Assembly (NCBI RefSeq): GCF_002849655.1
Contig: NZ_PDNW01000019.1
Location: forward strand, 1-64,000
Origin: Pollutimonas subterranea
Lineage (GTDB): Bacteria > Pseudomonadota > Gammaproteobacteria > Burkholderiales > Burkholderiaceae_B
Reading direction: 5' to 3'
Length of the DNA stretch: 64,000 nucleotides
Below are positions 8,928 through 17,254 of the stretch, in pieces; position 1 is the first letter of the stretch, and each line of letters starts with the position of its first letter. The translations under genes and the position numbers were made by a program. The notes beneath the pieces were generated by a model. The model saw only the letters and a list, made by a program, of their open reading frames with translations. It had not been told where the DNA came from and did not search any database.

Positions 8928-9560
8928 ATGTCCGTTGCCGATCTTCGCCAGAAATACGAAAAATTCGAGTTGCTCGAGGCATCTCTTGCCACGACGCCGC
9001 TGGAGCAATTCACGCTATGGTTCAGCGATGCGCTACAGGCTGCCGTGCCTGAGCCCAACGCGATGACACTGGCCACCACCACGCCAGAGGGCCGCCCCGC
9101 GGCGCGCATCGTGTTGCTGAAAGGTTTCGATGAGAGGGGCTTCACCTTCTTTACCAATTACGCCTCACGCAAAGGACGGGAGCTGGCCGCCAATCCATTT
9201 GCCAGCCTGCTGTTCTTCTGGCCGCAACTTGAGCGGCAGGTACGACTGGAAGGAAGCATAGAAAAGGTGTCCGCCGCCGAGTCGGACGAATACTTTCAAA
9301 GCAGGCCGCTGGGGTCGCGCATAGGCGCCTGGGTTTCCCCCCAGAGCCAACCTATCACCCGCGCCGAGCTTGAAGCGCGATTGCTTGCACTGACGGAATC
9401 GCTGGGTGCAGAGCCTCGGCGACCTGAACACTGGGGCGGCTACCGGCTAAAGCCCGATTACGTCGAGTTCTGGCAGGGCCGGCCTTCGCGCCTGCACGAT
9501 CGCCTGGTGTTCCAACGCGATAACGGGGAAAGCTGGTCGCGTACGCGCCTGGCGCCCTGA
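8928..9560 (+). CDS. pdxH: pyridoxamine 5'-phosphate oxidase
   Basis: PdxH oxidises pyridoxine or pyridoxamine 5'-phosphate to pyridoxal 5'-phosphate using FMN and O2. The 210-residue protein matches the family length. Motifs include [23 protein letters not shown] near residues 50-72, the FMN-binding [21 protein letters not shown] and the C-terminal WSRTRLAP, whose Arg residues contact substrate phosphate. The flavin reductase 24 bp downstream could share its transcript and supply reduced FMN, although PdxH itself does not need it. Confidence 0.95.
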   Translation: MSVADLRQKYEKFELLEASLATTPLEQFTLWFSDALQAAVPEPNAMTLATTTPEGRPAARIVLLKGFDERGFTFFTNYASRKGRELAANPFASLLFFWPQLERQVRLEGSIEKVSAAESDEYFQSRPLGSRIGAWVSPQSQPITRAELEARLLALTESLGAEPRRPEHWGGYRLKPDYVEFWQGRPSRLHDRLVFQRDNGESWSRTRLAP

Positions 9561-9584
9561 GCGTCGGCACACAAGAAGGACTCT

Positions 9585-10106
9585 ATGATAGCAACGCCTC
9601 CCGACTTCAATGCCGACTTTTTCCGTTCGGCACTAGGCCGATTTGCGACCGGCGTTACCATCATCACCACCGAGACGGACGATCACCGGCCCGTGGGCCT
9701 GACGATAAGCTCATTCAATTCGGTATCGCTCGAACCGCCCATGGTGCTGTGGAGCCTGTCCAAGGCCGCGTCGTCCTTGCGCCATTTCGTGCATGCGCAA
9801 CGATACGTCATCCATGTACTGGCGGCGCCGCAGCTGCACTTGGCCAAACGATTCGCCTATGGTCCGCAGGCCGGCCGATTCAGCGACCTGGCCCTGGCAC
9901 GCGCGCCTGGCGGCACCTTGATGCTGGACGATCCGGAATGCGCGGCTTGGTTCGAGTGCCATAATATTACGCAGCATGAAGCAGGCGACCATCTGGTCTT
10001 TATCGGCCAGGTGGAACGCTGTCACCGCAATTTCGGTCAACCCCTGGTATATCATGCCGGTGATTTCGACCTCACACCCTCTACCGAACCTTTGTCGAAC
10101 GACTAG
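9585..10106 (+). CDS. flavin reductase-like FMN-binding protein
   Basis: A 173-residue member of the flavin reductase domain family (HpaC/DIM6 type) that would reduce FMN or FAD with NAD(P)H. It begins FFRSALGRFATGVTIITT and has the TISSFNSVSLEPPMVLWSL block of the flavin pocket, then DHLVFIGQVERC. It follows pdxH by 24 bp with a good AAGGA site. No partner monooxygenase is adjacent, so its role is open. Confidence 0.85.
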   Translation: MIATPPDFNADFFRSALGRFATGVTIITTETDDHRPVGLTISSFNSVSLEPPMVLWSLSKAASSLRHFVHAQRYVIHVLAAPQLHLAKRFAYGPQAGRFSDLALARAPGGTLMLDDPECAAWFECHNITQHEAGDHLVFIGQVERCHRNFGQPLVYHAGDFDLTPSTEPLSND

Positions 10107-10143
10107 GCATCGGTAGACATACCTAAGCAATGCAGGAAACATC

Positions 10144-11268
10144 ATGGCAGCAGATATAGACTGCGTCGTTCTGGGAGCCGGCGTAGTCGGCCTGGCTGTC
10201 GCGCGCGAACTCAGCATGGCGGGCCGGGAAGTCCTGGTCGTGGAAGCGGCCGAGGCTATCGGCACGGGCACCAGCTCACGCAACTCGGAAGTGATCCATG
10301 CCGGCATCTACTATCCGCAAGGCAGCCTGAAGGCGCAGCTATGCGTCGCAGGCAAACACATGCTCTATGACTATTGCACCGAACGCGGCATACCGCATCG
10401 GCGCATGGGCAAACTGATTGTGGCGGCTACGCCGGAGCAGAGCGGACAGCTTGAGGCGATCGCCCAGCGCGCCGCGTTAAACGGCGTCGATGACCTGTAC
10501 CGGATCAGCGACGTTGAGGCGCGCGAACTGGAACCCGCACTGGTGTGCGACGCGGCATTGGTTTCGCCTTCCACCGGCATTGTCGATAGCCACGCACTGA
10601 TGCTCTCGCTGCAGGGCGACGCAGAAAATAACGGCGCACAATGCGTTTTTCATACGCCCTTTCGCGCCGGACAAGTACTGGACTCGGGCGAATTCCTGCT
10701 TCAGTTCGACGGCGCCGACGCCATGGAGCTCACCGCCAATTGCGTCATCAATGCCACGGGCCTGTCGGCGCCTTCCGTCGCGCGAAAGCTGCTGGGGCAG
10801 CCGGAACAGCACATACCGCAGGCCTACTTCTGCAAGGGCAGCTACTTCACCCTGTCAGGCCGCTCACCCTTCAGCCGCCTTATCTACCCGATGCCGGACA
10901 ACGCCGGCCTGGGCGTGCACCTGACGTTGGACCTTGGCGGCCAGGCCAAGTTCGGTCCGGACACTGAATGGATAGACCGTGAAGACTATACGCTGGATGC
11001 CCGGCGGGCCGACATGTTTTACGAGGCGGTGCGGCGTTATTGGCCAGCGCTGCCCGACGGCGCATTGAATCCCGGCTACACGGGAATACGTCCTAAAATA
11101 GTGGGCGCCGGCGCACCGGCCGCAGACTTCGTGATCGCAGGGCCGTCCACGCACGGCATCCCCGGCTTGATAAACATGTTTGGGATTGAATCACCAGGGC
11201 TCACCGCATGCCTCGCGCTCGCGCAAATGACCCGCTCCGCACTCATGCAAACGCCCCACCAGGCTTGA
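10144..11268 (+). CDS. FAD-dependent oxidoreductase, L-2-hydroxyglutarate oxidase-like
   Basis: A 374-residue DAO-family flavoenzyme. The N terminus carries the dinucleotide-binding [17 protein letters not shown] near residues 11-27 and [21 protein letters not shown], which is typical of LhgO / L2HGDH proteins that oxidise L-2-hydroxyglutarate to 2-oxoglutarate. GYTGIRPKI and the C-terminal [22 protein letters not shown] agree. It may feed electrons to the quinone pool. purU begins 11 bp after its stop. Confidence 0.85.
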   Translation: MAADIDCVVLGAGVVGLAVARELSMAGREVLVVEAAEAIGTGTSSRNSEVIHAGIYYPQGSLKAQLCVAGKHMLYDYCTERGIPHRRMGKLIVAATPEQSGQLEAIAQRAALNGVDDLYRISDVEARELEPALVCDAALVSPSTGIVDSHALMLSLQGDAENNGAQCVFHTPFRAGQVLDSGEFLLQFDGADAMELTANCVINATGLSAPSVARKLLGQPEQHIPQAYFCKGSYFTLSGRSPFSRLIYPMPDNAGLGVHLTLDLGGQAKFGPDTEWIDREDYTLDARRADMFYEAVRRYWPALPDGALNPGYTGIRPKIVGAGAPAADFVIAGPSTHGIPGLINMFGIESPGLTACLALAQMTRSALMQTPHQA

Positions 11269-11279
11269 CCGATAAAAAA

Positions 11280-12128
11280 ATGAACGATTACATTCTTACC
11301 CTTTCCTGTCCCGACCGTATCGGCATTGTGCATAGCGTTACCGGCTGGCTGTTGAACCTGCACGGCAACATCATCGATGCCCAGCAATTTGGGGATCTGG
11401 AGACCGAACGCTTTTTCCTGCGTGTGCATTTCCACCTTCCCCTGCCCGCGGATGCAGCGGAACTGGAGCGCTCCTTCGCGTCGGTCGCCAACAAATTCGA
11501 CATGGAAGCGCAAATCTATGATGCCCAACGCAAGGCGCGCCTGCTCATCCTGGTCAGCCGGCAAGGGCACTGCCTGAACGATTTGCTGTTCCGCAAGCAC
11601 AGCGGACAATTGCCTGTGGAAATAGCCGGCATTGTGTCGAATCATGGCGATTTCGCGGCGATGGCGGGATCCTATGGCATACCGTTTTATCATCTGCCCG
11701 TGACTCCGGAGACACGGGAAGCACAAGAGCAGCAGATCCTGGATCTGGTGCGGAAAGAGAACGTCGACCTGGTGGTGCTGGCGCGGTATATGCAGATCCT
11801 GTCGAATAATCTGTGCCAGGCTTTATCCGGAAAGGCGATCAATATCCATCACAGTTTTTTGCCTAGCTTCAAGGGGGCTCGTCCTTATCACCAGGCCCAT
11901 GCGCGTGGTGTGAAGATCATAGGTGCGACGGCGCATTATGTGACGGGAGACCTGGATGAAGGTCCGATCATTGAGCAGGATATTGAGCGGGTCGATCACG
12001 CGATGAGTGCGCGTGACCTGACGCAGGTAGGCAGCGATGTGGAGTCGCTGGTGCTGTCGCGTGCGGTGCGGTCGCATGTTGAGCATCGGATTTTGTTGAA
12101 TGGGCAACGGACGGTGGTGTTCAGATAG
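11280..12128 (+). CDS. purU: formyltetrahydrofolate deformylase
   Basis: PurU hydrolyses 10-formyl-THF to formate and THF, balancing one-carbon units and supplying formate for purine synthesis. The 282-residue protein has an N-terminal ACT domain (LTLSCPDRIGIVHSVTGWL) and a formyltransferase domain with the catalytic signature AINIHHSFLPSFKGARPY and GATAHYVTGDLDEGPI. ATG 11280 lies 11 bp after the preceding gene. From about 11770 to the stop, third positions shift from mainly C to mainly G and T, unlike the first half of the gene. The structured repeat at 12212 lies just downstream. Confidence 0.94.
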   Translation: MNDYILTLSCPDRIGIVHSVTGWLLNLHGNIIDAQQFGDLETERFFLRVHFHLPLPADAAELERSFASVANKFDMEAQIYDAQRKARLLILVSRQGHCLNDLLFRKHSGQLPVEIAGIVSNHGDFAAMAGSYGIPFYHLPVTPETREAQEQQILDLVRKENVDLVVLARYMQILSNNLCQALSGKAINIHHSFLPSFKGARPYHQAHARGVKIIGATAHYVTGDLDEGPIIEQDIERVDHAMSARDLTQVGSDVESLVLSRAVRSHVEHRILLNGQRTVVFR

Positions 12129-12211
12129 GGTTTTTTTCTGACTTACGTCAGGGTGGATGGTTTCTTACGTGCGTTGTCAGCTACTTGAGAGCTGTTCCTT
12201 CTGGCGTGCGT
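12129..12211 (+). other. non-coding T-rich spacer with degenerate direct repeats
   Basis: The spacer starts with a T-run at 12131-12138. It holds three related units, at about 12132, 12162 and 12196, each with a T/C-rich start followed by CTG/TTA, then CGT and TCAG. The first and last align at 17 of 23 positions. They resemble, in degenerate form, the repeats that precede the second copy of the inverted-repeat element near 63500. No coding potential was seen. Confidence 0.5.
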
Positions 12212-12367
12212 CAGGGCGTGGGGTGAAGCTTTTCGCTCCACGTGATCGGTTCGTCGCCCTACGGCGCCGAACATCGCTTGCCTTGCTCGTACGTCCCGTT
12301 CGGGACTTCCTTCGCTTACGGCCCGCTCGATCCCGTAAGTCGCTGAAAAGCTTCACCCCACGCCCTG
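12212..12367 (+). repeat. structured dispersed repeat, copy A
   Basis: A 156-bp element bounded by perfect 23-bp inverted arms at 12212-12234 and 12345-12367. Inside are three shorter hairpins: 12249-12272 (GTTCG/CGAAC plus CGCC/GGCG), 12293-12306 (GTCCC-GTTC-GGGAC) and CTTACGG/CCGTAAG within about 12315-12340. A diverged copy with the same architecture is at 63606-63758, also following the 3' end of a plus-strand gene. In four arm positions both partners differ between copies while pairing is kept. There is no transposase, and the small reading frames crossing it are not conserved. Confidence 0.85.
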
Positions 12368-12411
12368 CCCCACTGTGGAATGGAAATGCGCGATGCTGCT
12401 GGGGCGGAGCT

Positions 12412-12690
12412 TCAACCGGGGATGTCGGGTTCTACCAGGTTTGCCAGTTGAAGAAGTGATTCCTACCAACCCAGATAACACATCTCCACGGGAATGGCTT
12501 CTGGCAGGCCTTCCTGCACGATGGTAAGTTCGGTACCGCAGAGGACCTGCCGCAATGAGATGGTGGTGTAGATGCGGCCAGGCAGGTTTGCATCGTCAAA
12601 CTGGTCGGATAAACACAAAGAGCTTACATCGTCCGTATGGAACTTCCAAAAAGCTTCGAGCAGCTGCCCTTCCGACTGGATGGTCGCTTA
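12412..12690 (-). pseudogene. SRPBCC (AHSA1-like) gene remnant with an internal amber codon
   Basis: On the minus strand one frame from 12690 encodes a recognisable SRPBCC/AHSA1 C-terminal half: SDQFDDANLPGRIYTTISLR, then CGTELTIVQEGLPEAIP and EMCYLGW. A TAG at 12463-12465 sits where the family normally has Gln (YLGWQESL), and the frame continues as ESLLQLANLVEPDIPG to a TGA at 12412-12414. Upstream the frame is closed by TAA at 12688-12690, with no start codon or N-terminal half. This is therefore a truncated gene with a C-to-T nonsense change. It lies between repeat copy A and a VOC gene. Confidence 0.75.
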
Positions 12691-12807
12691 GTGCCGATAT
12701 CTTGTGCGATTGCTTGCCGTGGACTCGTGTATAGAAGAACTCTTGCTTGGCCGGCAACGCACGGTTGGTGCTAGCCTGCTTGAACTGCAACTTTCAAGGG
12801 ACTTGCC

Positions 12808-13200
12808 ATGTTCTCGCACGTATTCGTTGGTGTTACTGATTTTGACCGCGCGCTCCATTTCTATGATCGCTTGTTTACAGCGCTGGGGATAGAGCAGCGA
12901 TTCTGTGATCCCGATGTGCCGTGGGCCGGCTGGCATTCTGCGGGTGACACCCGACCATTTTTCGTGATCAGCAAGCCTTTCGATGGTAAGCCGCAAGATC
13001 CGGGTAACGGCCAGATGTCTGCCTTTCTGGCCACTTCCCGCGATCAAGTACGTCAGGTGCATTCCATGGCACTGGCTGCGGGCGGCACCTGCGAGGGTGA
13101 GCCAGGTTTGCGGCCCCAGTACCATCCCAATTATTTCGGAGCGTACTTTCGGGATCCTGAAGGGAATAAACTGTGCGTCGCATGCCACCGGGCGGAATAA
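12808..13200 (+). CDS. VOC family protein (glyoxalase/bleomycin-resistance fold)
   Basis: A 130-residue single VOC module starting FSHVFVGVTDFDRALHFYDRLF and ending YFGAYFRDPEGNKLCVACH, which supplies the usual late Glu and His metal-ligand region. The substrate is not predictable; proteins of this type are often annotated as lactoylglutathione lyase-like. AAGGGAC lies upstream of the ATG. It lies in the accessory stretch between an SRPBCC remnant and a toxin-like operon. Confidence 0.82.
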   Translation: MFSHVFVGVTDFDRALHFYDRLFTALGIEQRFCDPDVPWAGWHSAGDTRPFFVISKPFDGKPQDPGNGQMSAFLATSRDQVRQVHSMALAAGGTCEGEPGLRPQYHPNYFGAYFRDPEGNKLCVACHRAE

Positions 13201-13275
13201 GCACGTGCCCACTGCTGGCCGGAAGTTGCCTGTCGCAAATGACGGCTATCGAACTATTGTGTTGACGAAAGGACG

Positions 13276-13947
13276 TCAAGTAGTACGACGTCGCGGCTTT
13301 CGGGCGGCACCCACCGGCGCCGCAGCGAGGGCTTCGCTTGCCGCGGAATATTCAGCTTCCGTCATCAATCGATCCTCCTTCGGCAGGAACCAACTCATGA
13401 TTATATTGGGATCGCGAACTGCAACCTGGATGTGCCCATCTCGACTAAAGCCCGAGTACCTATCGCCTAAGGGATCACCTTGTGCAAATGCTCCCCTAAC
13501 CATTTGGTACGGCTCAAATGCCTTTTCGTCTCGAAAACCATGAAGCGCTGTGAAAACCTGGTTGTTCAGTCGCCGCAGTCTCGGCGAGTCTTGATCATTG
13601 GAGGCGAGTGGTACCCCAGCTGTGATTAGTTGCTGCAGCACCTGGTCAAACTCAATGAGACCGGCTTGCGTGGTCATATCCAGACAGCCATGCACACATA
13701 TGACGGCACCTACGACTGCAGGCGTCACGATCGGCCTCTGCGTGAACAACGACTCGGGATTGTCCGCGGATGCTTGTGCAAAATTCATCGCACGTTGGGG
13801 GTCGCCCTCAAAAAAGTACGTACCTGGACCGAGCCAATCGTATTCGTTCTGACTATGGTCTAAAGCACCGAGCCGACCCGACACTAGATCGTCGCGCGTT
13901 ATCGCGTCGCAGCCATGATAGGCCAGCAAAAGGTGGCCAGGGGTCAT
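13276..13947 (-). CDS. putative ADP-ribosyltransferase-like protein, toxin candidate
   Basis: A 223-residue protein of unknown function. The N terminus has AYHGCD (His 11), then DWLGPGTYFFEGDPQRAMNFA (Tyr 44), an arrangement like the H and Y motifs of DUF3990-type ADP-ribosyltransferase folds. Near residue 172 GHIQVAVRDPNII forms a strand with a conserved-looking Gln, a possible third motif. This fold assignment is my inference. The start overlaps the stop of the 106-residue gene upstream by 4 bp (ATGA), the arrangement typical of toxin-antitoxin pairs. The region is less GC-rich than its neighbours, which suggests transfer. The C terminus is Arg/Lys-rich. Confidence 0.6.
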   Translation of the reverse strand: MTPGHLLLAYHGCDAITRDDLVSGRLGALDHSQNEYDWLGPGTYFFEGDPQRAMNFAQASADNPESLFTQRPIVTPAVVGAVICVHGCLDMTTQAGLIEFDQVLQQLITAGVPLASNDQDSPRLRRLNNQVFTALHGFRDEKAFEPYQMVRGAFAQGDPLGDRYSGFSRDGHIQVAVRDPNIIMSWFLPKEDRLMTEAEYSAASEALAAAPVGAARKPRRRTT

Positions 13948-14264
13948 TTAAAGGCTTTCTTGAGCTTCCCTGCTGCCGTGAGTACGTTAACCTTTCGCAA
14001 GACTGCAAAAGTTTTTTCACTGCTCATCGCATACGGATTCTCTACTTCGGTACCGCGGGATGCGGACTTCGCTTTAGTCCCTGCAGTCTCGGTACGTTTG
14101 ACACTAGAACCGACAATCTTCCATCCAGATTGGGTGTCCCTGAGCGGGCTACTTAGTTGAAGGCGCCCGATCGGCGACACATAGCGACCACTAATAGGAG
14201 GTCTCGCGGTCTTCGAGTCCTTCCCATTTATCTCGATCGTGGCAGATTGGCGTTTGTTGGGCAT
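13944..14264 (-). CDS. small basic protein upstream of the ART-like gene
   Basis: A 106-residue, Lys- and Ser-rich protein with no family I recognise. The N terminus is polar (PNKRQSATIEINGKDSK) and a central segment reads GRYVSPIGRLQLSSPL; the C terminus (SSEKTFAVLRKVNVLTAAGKLKKAFK) could be an amphipathic helix. It overlaps the next gene by 4 bp, so the two are translationally coupled, and as first gene of the pair it is the natural antitoxin candidate. Whether it binds DNA or the partner protein is not visible. No Shine-Dalgarno precedes the ATG; see the -10 box just upstream. Confidence 0.55.
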   Translation of the reverse strand: MPNKRQSATIEINGKDSKTARPPISGRYVSPIGRLQLSSPLRDTQSGWKIVGSSVKRTETAGTKAKSASRGTEVENPYAMSSEKTFAVLRKVNVLTAAGKLKKAFK

Positions 14265-14269
14265 AGTTC

Positions 14270-14275
14270 ATTATA
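14270..14275 (-). promoter_or_regulatory. consensus -10 box almost abutting the start codon
   Basis: A perfect TATAAT on the minus strand ends 5 bp before the ATG of the 106-residue gene. If used, transcription would start at or next to the A of ATG, giving a leaderless mRNA. The -35 region at 17 bp (TGGTGT) matches poorly. Confidence 0.4.
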
Positions 14276-14460
14276 TGCAGGTAGCCACTAAAACACCATC
14301 ATCTGCCCTTCAGTGCGACGCCATCGGTCCAGCGATACTCGTATGCCATCGATCACTGAGACGGCGTGCTCAGAGACTTGAACGAGCGCACTGCATCCGT
14401 AACGGTAAGGCCGGAGGTGTCGAGCTTTGCCGCCGCATCCTACCAGCCAGGCCCAAACCA
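14276..14460. other. intergenic spacer, nothing recognised
   Basis: The 185 bp between the candidate toxin operon promoter and the 3' end of ggt hold no open frame with coding character and no clear hairpin followed by T. Confidence 0.5.
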
Positions 14461-16290
14461 TCACCCCCCAGAAGAAACCCCCTCCCGCCGAGGGTCCGAC
14501 CCACCCTCCAGGCCTTCCGGCGTGATCACTATCCCCTGCAGTCCGCTTGGAAAATCAATCTCCCTGACCTCGTGTCCCATGGCCCGCAAGCCGTTTGCCA
14601 ATCCGTGTAGTGACGTACCTTTTTCCAGTTCCGTGAACGAATTCCGGCTTCCACGATTGGGCAGGTCAATGGCCTGCTGAATGTTCAGCTCCCAGTCCAG
14701 GACACCCAGCAAGGTCTTGGCCACGTAGTTGATAATGGCGCTGCCGCCAGGCGAACCGATGGCCATGATGGGCTTGCCATCCTTCAGCACCAGCATGGGC
14801 GCCATCGAGCTGCGTGGCCGCTTCAATGGTTCAAGCCGGTTTGCCACCGGCTTGCCCTGCGCATCCACGTCGGAAAGCGAGAAATCGGTCAGTTGATTGT
14901 TCAGCAGGAAACCGCGTACAAAAATTTTGCTGCCAAACGCCGATTCAATCGAACTGGTCATCGACACTACATTGCCTTGCGCGTCCACGGCCGAGATGTG
15001 CGTGGTGGAAGGCTGTTGCAGCGACGTGTCCTGGCCTCGTACGGCCAGCATACCGACTGGATCGCCCGGAGGCGCACGCCCTATGGTTCGACCAGGCTGG
15101 ATGAGGCCTGCTCGCAGAGCCAGGTATTCCCGATCCAGCAAATCCTTTACCGGCACGTCGATGAACGCCGGATCGGCTACGTAGACGTCCCGGTCGGCAT
15201 ACGCCAGCTTTCCGGCTTCCGCGAAATAATGCACTGCCTGCAGCGAATCAGGCGGCAAGGCAGCGATATCCGTATGCGACAGGATATTCAACATCTGGAT
15301 TACCGTCAGCGGCCCGGAACTGGGCGGCGGCATGCCGCAAAGCGTGTAGATTTTGTAGGGGGCACATAGCGAGGCGCGTTCCAGGGCGCGGTATCCCGAT
15401 AAATCTTCCAGACTCAGGTCTCCGGGAATGGGGTGTCCGGCGACAGCGGCGACGATATCTTGCGCCAGCTTGCCTTCGTAGAAAGCATGCGCGCCATGGA
15501 CGGCGATTTCGCGAAATACCTGCGCAAGCTCCCTATTGACCAAGATGTGGCCTACCGGCCAAGGTTCGCCGTTTGAGTCGTAAAAGTAGGCTGCAGCCGC
15601 CGCTTGCTCGCGCAAGCCATTATTGTTGTTCAACAAGGCGTGCAGTCGTTCGGATACTGGAAACCCGTCTTCAGCCAGGGTAATAGCCGGTTCAAACAGG
15701 CGGGCCCAGTCCAGGCGCCCGTTCTTTTCATGCAGGAGAGCCAGTGATTTCAGAAGCCCGGGCGCACCGACTGAACGGCCGCTATTGACGGCTTCCCAAA
15801 ACGGAATGGCCTTCCCGCCCGCCATGAAACGATCGCTGCGGGCGGAAGCGGGAGCGGTTTCGCGCCCATCGTAAGCGTGCACGGACTGGCTCGCGGCGTC
15901 GTAAGAAACGATAAAAGCGCCGCCCCCTATTCCCGAGGACTGCGGCTCGACCAGGCTCAGCACCATTTGGCTGGCAATGACCGCGTCGGCCGCGCTGCCG
16001 CCCTCCGCCAGGACATCCACACCTGCCTGGGTGGCAAAGGGGTTCGCCGTACTCGCCATGTAGTGCGATGTGCGCACTACGCCCTGACTTTGTTGAACAG
16101 ACCTGCTCGCCGCCTCCGGGTTGATATCCTGGACACGGACCGGTGCGCTGACGGACGGGACATCCCGTGTGGTGCTGGCGTCAAAAGCCGACACGCCTGG
16201 CGCATGCAATACGCCGGCCGCAACCAGCACGCCAGCGGCGACTGGTTGCAAAACGCGCCAAAGGGCGTTGGCACTGCGATTATCAGTCAT
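14461..16290 (-). CDS. ggt: gamma-glutamyltransferase (periplasmic)
   Basis: GGT transfers or hydrolyses gamma-glutamyl groups from glutathione in the periplasm. From ATG 16290 the protein has 609 residues with a Sec signal peptide (LWRVLQPVAAGVLVAAGVLHAPGVSA). The precursor is cut before the second Thr of PSTTHISAVDAQGNVVSMT, which becomes the nucleophile; SSGIGGG and GGSAIINYV are typical substrate-pocket segments. The frame extends to 16398, but 16290 starts at a proper signal peptide and overlaps the stop of the LysR gene by 8 bp, suggesting translational coupling. Confidence 0.92.
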   Translation of the reverse strand: MTDNRSANALWRVLQPVAAGVLVAAGVLHAPGVSAFDASTTRDVPSVSAPVRVQDINPEAASRSVQQSQGVVRTSHYMASTANPFATQAGVDVLAEGGSAADAVIASQMVLSLVEPQSSGIGGGAFIVSYDAASQSVHAYDGRETAPASARSDRFMAGGKAIPFWEAVNSGRSVGAPGLLKSLALLHEKNGRLDWARLFEPAITLAEDGFPVSERLHALLNNNNGLREQAAAAAYFYDSNGEPWPVGHILVNRELAQVFREIAVHGAHAFYEGKLAQDIVAAVAGHPIPGDLSLEDLSGYRALERASLCAPYKIYTLCGMPPPSSGPLTVIQMLNILSHTDIAALPPDSLQAVHYFAEAGKLAYADRDVYVADPAFIDVPVKDLLDREYLALRAGLIQPGRTIGRAPPGDPVGMLAVRGQDTSLQQPSTTHISAVDAQGNVVSMTSSIESAFGSKIFVRGFLLNNQLTDFSLSDVDAQGKPVANRLEPLKRPRSSMAPMLVLKDGKPIMAIGSPGGSAIINYVAKTLLGVLDWELNIQQAIDLPNRGSRNSFTELEKGTSLHGLANGLRAMGHEVREIDFPSGLQGIVITPEGLEGGSDPRREGVSSGG

Positions 16291-17194
16291 GGCGCTGCCC
16301 CCCGCCTGCCTTGGTAATGCCGACCAGCCATGCTTCCAGCGCCAACAAGGCCTCACTCGGCTCACGAGATATGGGGTAGCTGAAAAAATAGGCTTCACGC
16401 ACGCTTAGGACTCCCTGAACCGGCGCGACCAACTGTCCGGCATCGAGCTCTTCTTGTACAAGAAAACGGGGCATCAGCGCCACGCCCATTCCCGCCTTCA
16501 CGGCGGCGAGGGTCATGGTGAAGAGCTCATAGCGCGGCCCGGCGCTGATGGATGGCACATATTCTTTTTGCTGCGCCTGATACCAGTGACGCCATGCGTC
16601 CGGACGCGATGACATGTGCAGATGTGTCAGATCGGCCATGGACGCCCCGGCATCTTCGATCGCTTCGAGCATTCCGGGCGTGCAGACCGGCAGCAACTCG
16701 CCTTCGTCGAATAATTTAATGCCGGCGGTCTGTGGCCATATCTGTTCGGCGTGATAGATGGCCGCATCGAAGGGATGATCATTGAACTGGAAAGGCAAGG
16801 TCCGCACCGAAAGGTTTACCGAGATGTCGCCGTGCCTGCGCTGAAAATCGGGGAGCCGGGGTACCAGCCAGGTGGTGGCCAAGGTAGGCAGCACCGCAAT
16901 GTGCAGGCTGCGCCCCATGCCGGAACGCGACATCAGCCCCAGCGTATCCTTTTCCAGTTGTTCCAGGTGATGGCGCACGCGCGCGGCGTACTCCGCGCCT
17001 GCCGCGGTAACGGCGACCCTGCGGCGCACACGGGTCAGCAATTCGACGCCCAATCGCTCCTCAAGCCCCGTTACCTGTCGATAAACCGCGCTGTGCGTGA
17101 GCGAAAGTTCCTCGGCCGCGCGCGAAAACGAGGCCAGCCGCGCGGTGGCCTCGAATGCCTGCAGCGCGCCTAAATTTGGAATTCCTTTTCTCAT
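16283..17194 (-). CDS. LysR-type transcriptional regulator (GcvA-like)
   Basis: A 303-residue LysR regulator. The winged HTH lies within residues 6-65 (NLGALQAFEATARLASFSRAAEELSLTHSAVYRQ), followed by an effector domain. ATG 17194 has AGGAAAGG eight bases upstream, so it is preferred over the longer frame to 17281. It is divergent from the ThDP enzyme at 17336; a perfect palindrome lies in the shared promoter region, as expected for LysR control. The downstream ggt overlaps its stop, so the regulator, ggt and the ThDP gene may form one regulon. Confidence 0.9.
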   Translation of the reverse strand: MRKGIPNLGALQAFEATARLASFSRAAEELSLTHSAVYRQVTGLEERLGVELLTRVRRRVAVTAAGAEYAARVRHHLEQLEKDTLGLMSRSGMGRSLHIAVLPTLATTWLVPRLPDFQRRHGDISVNLSVRTLPFQFNDHPFDAAIYHAEQIWPQTAGIKLFDEGELLPVCTPGMLEAIEDAGASMADLTHLHMSSRPDAWRHWYQAQQKEYVPSISAGPRYELFTMTLAAVKAGMGVALMPRFLVQEELDAGQLVAPVQGVLSVREAYFFSYPISREPSEALLALEAWLVGITKAGGGQRHD

Positions 17195-17254
17195 GAACCT
17201 TTCCTGTATCAAACGGCCTGGGAGCGTAGAATTGAAGGTAACGACTCGCCCCGG

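Noticed and set aside
12157-12459. 100-codon open frame across repeat copy A
   Set aside because: It is Arg/Ser/Pro-rich and covers the palindromic arms; copy B does not preserve the frame or protein sequence, while it does preserve base pairing.
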